NCBI GenBank assembly: GCA_038746285.1
Contig: JBCDKT010000024.1
Span: forward strand, 1-56,937
DNA: 56,937 bases
Direction of reading: 5' to 3'
DNA from: Bacteroidota bacterium
GTDB taxonomy: Bacteria > Bacteroidota > Rhodothermia > Rhodothermales > JANQRZ01
The notes under the pieces are model-generated. The model had not been told where the DNA came from. It saw only the letters and a program-made list of their open reading frames with translations, and did no database searches. Positions 50,473 to 56,937 of the stretch are shown piece after piece (positions within the stretch are counted from its first letter, which is position 1; each line of letters begins with the position of its first letter). The translations under genes were made by a program, and so were the position numbers.

Positions 50473-50490
50473 GTTTTAGCACGTTAAAAC
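50473..50490 (-). promoter_or_regulatory. candidate operator of the his operon (GTTTTA-N6-TAAAAC)
   Basis: A perfect 6-bp inverted repeat with six bases between. It overlaps the -7 element and the expected transcription start of hisG. The core TAGCACG is shared with the palindrome in front of yerC (51199), so one TrpR-like protein may bind both. Confidence 0.55.
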
Positions 50491-50516
50491 GTACGGAGGC
50501 GATAGGTTCCCGTCAA
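50486..50516 (-). promoter_or_regulatory. hisG promoter (TTG, 20 nt, TACGTTTT)
   Basis: On the minus strand, TTG (complement of 50514-50516) and TACGTTTT (complement of 50486-50493) are 20 nt apart, one base from TAnnTTTG. The -7 element overlaps the inverted repeat. Confidence 0.6.
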
Positions 50517-50573
50517 CCCGCCGGTCCGTCAAGCCTCCACGAAGCCGGTCGATGCCCTGCGGCTATCAGGTAG

Positions 50574-50594
50574 GGCGTGCTCGCCGAGCGCGCC
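50574..50594 (+). repeat. GTAGGG-type dispersed palindrome
   Basis: GGCGTGCTCG-C-CGAGCGCGCC, ten pairs with one G-U, preceded by GTA. Same CTCGCCGAG core as the copies at 19834 and 40695. In the 435-bp gap between hisG and yerC. Confidence 0.6.
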
Positions 50595-50744
50595 GCCCTC
50601 GGCAGCCCCGGACGCCTCCCCGCGCCCCCACCCCAGATGCGAGGCACCCCCAAGCCGAGAGGCAGGCCTGTCGAGCAGGGGCTTACAGGCAGGACACGAC
50701 AGCTTTCGCTGGCGCGTGCGATCTCAAGCTCCGATCCATTATGC

Positions 50745-50845
50745 ACGTCATCCCCGCCCGTTCGACTGCGCTCAGGACAGGCTCCGGCGGGGACCCACAG
50801 GCGTGCTGGATGGTGGGCCCCGGATCGGAGTCCGGGGTGACTGCT
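50745..50845 (+). repeat. noncoding two-hairpin repeat-like element
   Basis: Two stems: CCCCGCC (50752-50758) with GGCGGGG (50786-50792), and CCCCGGA (50818-50824) with TCCGGGG (50831-50837). Between the first pair lies GTTCGACTGCGCTCAGGACA, a sequence type that I recall as a frequent dispersed repeat in environmental genomes. The rest of the gap 50460-50894 shows no gene. Confidence 0.5.
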
Positions 50846-50894
50846 GGATGGGGGCTGGAAGTCATCGAAAGTGGTGCCGGACCGTCGATCTGCC

Positions 50895-51185
50895 TCAGCC
50901 CTCGCCCAGCCGCTCCAGGGCGCGGTCGTAGCCGCCGCGTCCGTGCTGGAGCCAGTGCGCGACGCGCGTGACGGTCGCCGTGCTGACGCCGGTCTGCTCG
51001 GCGATCGTGCGGTAGGGGAGGCCCTCCTTGAGCTTGCGCACGACCTGCCATCGCTCGGTCAGCGCGTGGAGTTCGCTGAGCGTGCAGAGGTCGCGGAAGA
51101 AGTCCTCGCACTCGGCGACCGTCTCCACCGTCAGGATCGCGCGGAATAGGTCGTCGCTCGTGGGACCGAACTCGAAGTCACTCAT
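50895..51185 (-). CDS. TrpR-superfamily regulator, YerC/HisR-like
   Basis: 96 residues, start MSDFEFGPTSDDLFRAIL (21 earlier in-frame residues include the palindrome and are rejected). TrpR-like: FFRDLCTLSELHALTERWQV, then a helix-turn-helix GLPYRTIAEQTGVSTATVTR at about 55-79. Members of the YerC/YecD group have been proposed to control histidine genes (HisR), and this one lies upstream of the his operon on the same strand. A palindrome (51199-51211) just ahead of the start suggests autoregulation. The ligand is probably histidine or a charge state; not shown by the sequence. Confidence 0.85.
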   Translation of the reverse strand: MSDFEFGPTSDDLFRAILTVETVAECEDFFRDLCTLSELHALTERWQVVRKLKEGLPYRTIAEQTGVSTATVTRVAHWLQHGRGGYDRALERLGEG

Positions 51186-51198
51186 CGTCGCATTGTGG

Positions 51199-51211
51199 TA
51201 GCACGGTGCTA
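51199..51211 (-). promoter_or_regulatory. candidate operator upstream of yerC
   Basis: TAGCAC-G-GTGCTA is a perfect 6-1-6 palindrome, 14 bp before the yerC start. Next to it, GCTAT and ATAGC (51208-51223) form another inverted repeat sharing a half-site. TAGCACG is shared with the his operator. Confidence 0.55.
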
Positions 51212-51402
51212 TGATACGATAGCATCGTCTTTCCGTCCGTGACCCCACGCGGCGCTATGCCCGGTGAGGAGCGCACGTAGCCTCTTGTGGAGCGCCTGCG
51301 CTCGCCGACCGTCGAATTGGTACGTTTCGCAAGCGAGCGCGCCGTATGTTAGTCGTCACTCACACTCCTGAGGTCGCTATATAGTCTTTCAACCGTCGTG
51401 CC

Positions 51403-53685
51403 ATGTCCAGCTTATCGGAAGAAGAAGTCGAGGGAGGTATGTGGTTGATCTCGATACAATCGTCCTCCGCAACCTCGGCCCCTGTGAATGTCTACACCAC
51501 CTTCCCTTGGCGGAAGACCGTTATCGCTCTATCTGCCTCCTTTCTGTTGAGCATTGCTCTCTTTGGTTGCGCAGGTGTACAAGTCCCTTCCTTCCCGACA
51601 TCCAACCCGGATAACACGAAAATCATTCGGCTTCGTGACCTCGGCGACAACCTAGAGGTCTACGAAGTGTCCCCGCGCTACAACGCGCTCACAAACGGCG
51701 TTTCCTACGTCCAAATCGGCGTTGAAGATTACGACACATTGTTCAGGAGGTCTGCTGAGGTTGCAGCGTCTGTCCAGCAGTTGCGCTACACAGTCGACCA
51801 CTTCAACCAGAACGGCTTCTCGTTCTCGTCCCCTGGAGACGCTCTCTTCCTCCGCGACATGACAGCGTGGGGTATCCAAGCAATCCCCGACCTCGTTTCC
51901 GCCGTACCCGACCTCCTTCGATCAGGTACGAATGTCATTACTGCGCCGACCGAACTCCGGGACGTAGGCTTCACTAAGATACCGGCTATCATTCAGGGAG
52001 CACGCCTCGCCGTCACCAACCTCGAAGATGCCGAACGGCAAATCCAAGGCTTGGCTAATTCCCTAGGTGATGTGTCAGAAACTGTCCGCTCCGGGATTGA
52101 ACTCCCCGATGTGCAGCGTCTGATCAGTGGCTTCACACCAAACAATGTGGTTCAGTGGGCCTCGACTTACGTAACCAACATTGACCAACAGCCGCTCACG
52201 ACCAATCTAGATATGGCATACTCTGGCGATATCAAGTTGGACAACGACATACCCGGCGACCCTATCCCGCTCCTAGGACAGCCCCGAGACGCAAATGGTG
52301 TCTTCTTCCTGGTCTCCGGTATTTATGAGTACAACGCGCGGAGCTACTGCCTGAAGGCCGGAGCGCACGGGCAGAGCAGGGGACGAGGCTACCTACCTGC
52401 TGCCCTCACCGGTCCGAAGGCGAGCGTGATCGAAACAATCCTGCGCAATGCTGCGCAGTGGCACGGTGAGGTTTCACAGCGGGATGTGCAGGTCCTTTTG
52501 TGGGCCATCATTGCTCAGAAGGAGTACGACGATATGCCTCTGACTATGCAGCAGACGGCAAGCAGACTGCTACCCCCGGGCGAACTTGTCAAGCTGAACG
52601 GTGGTCCGCTCAGCCTCGTCGGCAGCGAGCGCCTCGACGCCTTCCGCGAGAGTGTAGACCGCCAGCTTGCTCCCCTCTCAGAACCGCTCCAGCAAGTCTT
52701 TCGCGCAGAGGCTCGCATTCGCCAACTCGCGTCTACTACGGCACTCGACCTACCCTCCAATAGAATTGACTTCGAGGCCTTTGAGCAACTCGCCGTCCAG
52801 CCTGGCGATGCCCCGCCGGATCCGGACGCGCCGGACGTCCCGTATGGTGCATGGCTCGCCCACCCCGACGGGTACTATGTCAGCTACCGTCCGAGCAGAT
52901 ACTCCCATATAAATGTACGTGTATATGTACCTCCATCAACCGAAGGTCGCGTAATGTTCGACCCTCCCGCTACCGTAGCTGTCCCCGGAAATCGGAATGC
53001 GCAGAGGCTCGGTACCGAATCGCTGCCGAGCGAAAGGCTCTGCGAAAGCGTGCGGGCATATATAGAAGGATTTGATTTAGAGGATCATGGGTATCTGTTT
53101 TCGGGCAATCCCGCCCGCGACTTTGGTAGCGACTACCATTGGTATCAACTCGCGCCTGGAGACCCCGGGTCCATCCCAATCTGTCAAACCTCTAATCCTT
53201 GCTGTACGAAGAAAAACGTGTACAAGGAGATGCTATCGAAGAGAATGTTTATGGCTCCAGTCCAACCACTCACAGGTGCAAACCTCAGGGTGCGCAACTG
53301 CAGTATATCTAATCTAGCTCCTCCCGAGTGGTGGCAGTACGTCACACAAGTCAGGTTTGATGATAAGGTTATGCATATTATTCCGCCAGGTCTCGATTCT
53401 AATACGCCTTCTTACATGGCAAGAAATTACACGCTCGATCCCTTAGGTCCTATCAACTCCCACATATTCCATCCTGGAAGGGTAACACGAACCGTAGAAG
53501 AGCATGAAAGTCAGATCTGGGTTCGAACTATTGGGGAAGGTACGTGTAGTTTCTCGGCTCTAGGTGATCTTATCACTCCGTATGAGAGCTGTAGAGAGTT
53601 CAATGAAAGAGAGGGGCCTGGCATATTTCGTATTATAGATACCTCGCTGAGAGACCACTTCAACTCCTTAGACTGTGGCCCATGA
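51403..53685 (+). CDS. large lipoprotein of unknown function
   Basis: 760 residues. N-terminal leader then hydrophobic stretch and lipobox (IALFGCAG, Cys about 56), so probably a lipoprotein; the leader before it is long, and a start at codon 13 (MWLISIQ) is possible. A middle segment (YCLKAGAHGQSRGRGYLPAA followed by ETILRNAAQWHGEVSQRDVQ and VLLWAIIAQKEYDDM) looks like a conserved domain I have seen in large hypothetical proteins but cannot name. The C-terminal third has several Cys (CQTSNPCC) and no known fold. The codon use and base composition, especially beyond 52.9 kb, are far AT-richer than the neighbours, suggesting transfer. A weak promoter (TATGTTAG) is near 51344. Confidence 0.7.
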   Translation: MSSLSEEEVEGGMWLISIQSSSATSAPVNVYTTFPWRKTVIALSASFLLSIALFGCAGVQVPSFPTSNPDNTKIIRLRDLGDNLEVYEVSPRYNALTNGVSYVQIGVEDYDTLFRRSAEVAASVQQLRYTVDHFNQNGFSFSSPGDALFLRDMTAWGIQAIPDLVSAVPDLLRSGTNVITAPTELRDVGFTKIPAIIQGARLAVTNLEDAERQIQGLANSLGDVSETVRSGIELPDVQRLISGFTPNNVVQWASTYVTNIDQQPLTTNLDMAYSGDIKLDNDIPGDPIPLLGQPRDANGVFFLVSGIYEYNARSYCLKAGAHGQSRGRGYLPAALTGPKASVIETILRNAAQWHGEVSQRDVQVLLWAIIAQKEYDDMPLTMQQTASRLLPPGELVKLNGGPLSLVGSERLDAFRESVDRQLAPLSEPLQQVFRAEARIRQLASTTALDLPSNRIDFEAFEQLAVQPGDAPPDPDAPDVPYGAWLAHPDGYYVSYRPSRYSHINVRVYVPPSTEGRVMFDPPATVAVPGNRNAQRLGTESLPSERLCESVRAYIEGFDLEDHGYLFSGNPARDFGSDYHWYQLAPGDPGSIPICQTSNPCCTKKNVYKEMLSKRMFMAPVQPLTGANLRVRNCSISNLAPPEWWQYVTQVRFDDKVMHIIPPGLDSNTPSYMARNYTLDPLGPINSHIFHPGRVTRTVEEHESQIWVRTIGEGTCSFSALGDLITPYESCREFNEREGPGIFRIIDTSLRDHFNSLDCGP

Positions 53686-53785
53686 TGGTTGTAGTTGATT
53701 TTAAGGACTGAATAGTCCCCACGACAAGGTAGGTTGCCAAGAGGAAGCTTTCGATTTCACAGCGGCGCACCGAACCAGGCATCAC

Positions 53786-54023
53786 GTGGGGCGTGACACC
53801 GAGGCTAAGAACGCAGCGGGTACGTTCCACAACCATGCGACTGCAAAGGAGGACCGCATCGTCGTGGAGCGGAACAGGCGGCCTATCGCGACCCTCGCTT
53901 CTCTCGACGACCTCGAAGCGCTCGAAGATGCCGCCCGACGCGCGAGCAGCGGACGAGGCAAAAGCCGAGGGCGGAGCTATCTCGCTCGCGGACTTTCTAA
54001 AGGAGCTAGAGTCGAAGAGATAA
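53786..54023 (+). pseudogene. frameshifted Phd/YefM-type antitoxin
   Basis: The first frame gives TEAKNAAGTFHNHATAKEDR, then IVVERNRRPIATLASLDDLE, typical of Phd/YefM N-terminal domains. The tail DEAKAEGGAISLADFLKELE is in the +1 frame and ends at a stop codon at 54021-54023. The frame changes near 53925-53955. No toxin gene (RelE/Doc/PIN) is seen beside it. The gene is probably decayed. The rest of the gap 53686-54104 contains no other gene. Confidence 0.65.
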
Positions 54024-54104
54024 CCCAGCGGCCCGCCACATCGCACCAGCGCCTGACCCACACGTGGAGGTCGGGCGCTGCGAGCGTGACGCAGGGTACG
54101 GGCG

Positions 54105-56937
54105 CTACTCGCCCAGGTCCACGACCGGGGCACCGGTGGCCGGTAGCCCGTCGGCGATCTGGGCGATCTCGGCTGTGATGGCGTCGAGCTCTTCGCGCGC
54201 CTGCCGCAACTCGCGCTCGGCGATGTCGACCGACGCGCGGTGCAGCGGCGTCGGGCCGTACTGCGTGCTCAGGCCGCGGTACCCGACGAACATGCGCGAC
54301 CGCATCGACGGCGGGGTGCGCTCGCGGAGCGACCGCTTGGTGGGCGAGCCGTAGAGCGCCACGTCGAGGTCGTAAAGCTGCGTCTGCACGGCATCGATGC
54401 GCGCGGCGAGGGCGTCGTCGGGGCGGCGCGCGCGGTCGTGGGCGGCTTCGAGCGCCTCGGTGCGGTCCTCGGCGCGCTCCACGGCGTTCGAGAACAGCGT
54501 CATCTCGGTCATCAGGCGCTCCATGCGCTCGCGGAACGCGGCTAGGTCGGCAACCGGGGCCGAGCGGAGGGCACCGTCGCGCAGCGGCACCACGTCGAAC
54601 GAGACCGGCCCGGAGAGCGTGCGCGCGTCCCCGTCGGCGATGCGCACGAGCGTGGCCGAGTAGGTGCCCGGCTCGACCTCGAAGCCGTTCACGCGATTCT
54701 CCTCGCCCGGCGTAACCGGTCCGAGCGCGTCGCGTTCGAGGTCCCACGCCACGCGGTGCAGGCCCTTCGACGTGCGGCCTTCGACGCGTGCGACCACGTC
54801 GCCCTGGGCGTCGCGGACGTGTAGCTCGACGCGGTCGGCCTCTTCACTACGTTCGGCGTCGAGGGCGTCCCAGCCGGGGAAGGGGATGTCGTCACCGTCC
54901 TCGATCTCGCCCTCGACCTCCTGGCGCTGGGCTTCGAGGCTCTGGTAGCCGTCGCGGAGGTAGTACGTGAAGACGGCCCCGTACTCGGGGTTGGGCGCGC
55001 GGTACTCGTCGTTGCCGACCGAGCCATTCGTCGCCCGGCGGTAGCGGAAGCGCTTGGCGTCGCGCAGGCCGAACAGGTGGCCCTCGCCCGCCAGCACGCG
55101 GTCGGTCACCTCGCGCAGCGGGCTGTAGTCGTCCAGCACGAGGAAGCCGCGCCCGAACGTCCCTGCGACGAGGTCGTGCTCGCGGCGCTGGATCACGAGG
55201 TCGCGCACCCCGATCGTCGGCATGTCGCCGCCGAGTTCGATCCACTGGCCGCCGCGGTCGGGCGAGAAGTAGACGCCGAACTCCGTCGCCGCGAAGAGCA
55301 GGTTCGGCTGGACGTGGTCCTGGACGAGCCGCCACACGAGCGTGCGCTCGGGGATGCCGTCAGTCGCCATCGCCCACGTCCGGCCGCGGTCGGTGCTCTT
55401 GACGAGGTAGGGCGCGAAGTCGCCGACCTTGTGGTTGTCGAGCGCAGCGTAGACGGTGTTGGCGTCGTGGAGGTCAGCGTAGACGTGGTTGACGAATGCC
55501 GTCTCCGGCACGCCCCGGATCGAGCCGACCTCGACTTCGCGCCACGAGCCGCCACCGTTCTCGGTGATCTGGATCAGCCCGTCGTCCGTCCCGGCGTAGA
55601 TCAGGTTCGGGTCCTGCGCCGAGACATCGACCGAGGTGATCGTGTTGTAGACCGACATCGCGTAGACGTCCCACGCGTTATCGATGGACTGGGTGCGGCC
55701 CATGATCGGAAGCTCGAAGCGCTCCTGGTCGCGCGTCAGGTCGCCCGAGAGAGCCGTCCAACTGTCGCCTCGGTCGGTCGACATCCAGACGCGCTGCGAG
55801 GCGAAGTAGAGCGTCGCCGGGTCGTGCGGGCTGACGAGGATCGGCGCGTCCCAGTTGTAGCGCTCCGGCCCCTCGCCCGCGCCTGGCTGGGGCTGGATGA
55901 ACGTCGGCTCGCCGGTCACGCGGTCGATGCGGTGCAGGTTGCCCTGCTGCGACTGCGCGTAGGTGATGCTCGGGTTGCCCGGCTCCGTCGCCGACTGGTG
56001 CCCGTCGCCGCCGAGCGTGAGGAACCAGTCGCCGTTGCCCGCGCCCTCGCGCGTGTCCGTCGCCGAGGGCCCGCCGTGCGAGCCGTTGTCCTGCGTGCCC
56101 CCGTAGACGTTGTAGAACGGCACCGCGTCGTCGACGGCGACCTTGTAGTACTGCGTCACCGGCAGGTTGTCGATGTAGCGCCAGCTCTCGGCCCCGTCGA
56201 ACGACTCGTACAGGCCGCCGTCGGTGCCTGCGAGCAGGTAGTCGGGGTCGGTCGGGTGGAAGGCGAGGGCGTGGTTGTCGACGTGCTTGCCGGCGGTGTT
56301 CTGGACGAAGAACGTCTCGCCGTGGTCGTTCGACTGCTGCACGCGCACGTCCATCAGGTAGAGGCGGCCCTCGTGGTGCGGCGAGGCGTAGAGCTCCTGG
56401 TAGTAGTGCGGGCCGGTCCCGCCCGCGACGGCGTCGGACATCTTCTTCCAACTCGCGCCGCGGTCCGCGCTCATCCACACGCCGCCCGTGCGCTGGTCCG
56501 TCTCGATGGCGGCGTAGACCACGTCCGGGTTCTGGGGCGAGACGGCGAGGCCGATCTAGCCCATGTTGCTCTTCGGCAATCCCTGCGTCAGTTCGGTCCA
56601 CGTGCGACCGCCGTCGGTGCTCTTGTGGAGGCCCGTCCCCGGGCCGCCGCCCATGTAGGCCGCGACCGTCCGGTGCCGGTCCCACGTGGCGGCGTACATC
56701 ACGTCGGGATCGCGCGGGTCGACGACGAGGTCGGTCGCGCCGGTCCAGTCGCCGCCGCCCAGCACCTGCGTCCACGTCTCGCCGCCGTCCTCCGTACGGT
56801 AGAGGCCGCGCTCGCCGCCGGGGCTCCACAGCGGGCCCTGCGCCGCGACGAGCACCACGTCCGAGTCGTCGGGGTGGATCCAGATCGTCGAGAGGCGCTC
56901 GCTCTCGGTGAGGCCGCGGTTCTCCCACGTCTGGCCG
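54105..56937 (-). pseudogene. sortilin/VPS10-like beta-propeller protein, in-frame stop, 5' end outside
   Basis: At least 943 codons, incomplete at the window edge. Repeated BNR/sortilin units: GLYRTEDGGETWTQVLGG, GLHKSTDGGRTWTEL, WMSADRGASWKKM, GLYESFDGAESWRYI, VWMSTDRGDSWTALSGDL, YLVKSTDRGRTWAMATDG, GVYFSPDRGGQWIELGG. The C-terminus (about the last 300) has a beta-rich domain and a helical tail (EDRTEALEAAHDRARRPDD). In frame from the window edge, a TAG (complement of 56556-56558) interrupts LPKSNMG and IGLAVSPQNPDVVYAA, where an Arg is expected. Either a nonsense mutation or a sequencing error. No signal peptide can be seen, because the start lies outside. Confidence 0.75.

Noticed and set aside
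50683-51111. 142-residue minus-strand ORF beyond yerC
   Set aside because: Out of frame with yerC, overlapping it and the noncoding repeat; no family signal.

Overview
The window is a GC-rich chromosomal stretch from a member of the Bacteroidota/Rhodothermota lineage, most likely Rhodothermia (Salinibacter/Rubricoccaceae-like). The evidence is a type IX secretion pair (PorU sortase then PorV), several secreted proteins ending in a PNPF-type C-terminal sorting domain, Bacteroidota-style promoters (TTG, about 20 nt, TAnnTTTG) and almost no Shine-Dalgarno sequences. The assignment to a family is inference.

Layout. 1-4 kb: a YdeI-like protein, a small membrane protein, a secreted barrel-like protein, an IS3-family element with a nonsense mutation, and the rplU-rpmA ribosomal pair with its terminator. 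4-7.7 kb: a fumarylacetoacetate-hydrolase family enzyme, an MBL hydrolase, an orphan histidine-kinase dimerisation domain, and a TPR protein ending in a helix-turn-helix-like segment. 7.7-13.5 kb: porU and porV behind a good promoter and closed by a strong terminator. 13.6-16.6 kb: a polyprenol-kinase/DUF92 fusion and a glutamate/dicarboxylate symporter. 16.6-28.2 kb: envelope and secreted proteins (TPR protein, metalloprotease and two other T9SS cargo proteins), a GlmU-like protein divergent from a transaldolase, a beta-CASP nuclease, a DUF3267 protease-like membrane protein and an outer-membrane barrel gene whose leader is an 8-bp tandem repeat. 28.4-33.9 kb: LemA, TPM, TPR, LysM/RlpA and an OmpR/PhoR-type two-component pair.

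34-42.8 kb is the most unusual part: a tightly coupled run of myo-inositol-3-phosphate synthase, HD-like protein, Gfo/Idh/MocA oxidoreductase, zinc-ribbon MBL protein with an altered metal motif, YcaO protein and IolE/IolI-like TIM barrel, followed by a GT4 glycosyltransferase and a PIG-L deacetylase. No pathway known to me has this composition. It is read here as a candidate pathway for an inositol-derived, possibly amino-sugar-linked metabolite modified by an ATP-dependent YcaO step.

42.8-51.2 kb: convergent to that cluster lies a compact histidine operon (hisG-D-B-H-A-F-IE) with aceK translationally coupled at its end and no hisC. Upstream sits a TrpR-superfamily YerC/HisR-like gene. The hisG promoter overlaps an inverted repeat, and a related palindrome lies in front of yerC, which suggests autoregulated histidine control. 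51.2-54 kb is an AT-richer island with one unknown lipoprotein and a frameshifted Phd/YefM antitoxin. The window ends in a sortilin-like beta-propeller gene with an in-frame stop, cut by the window edge. No tRNA, rRNA or CRISPR was seen. At least five related GTAGGG-palindrome repeats are dispersed between genes.
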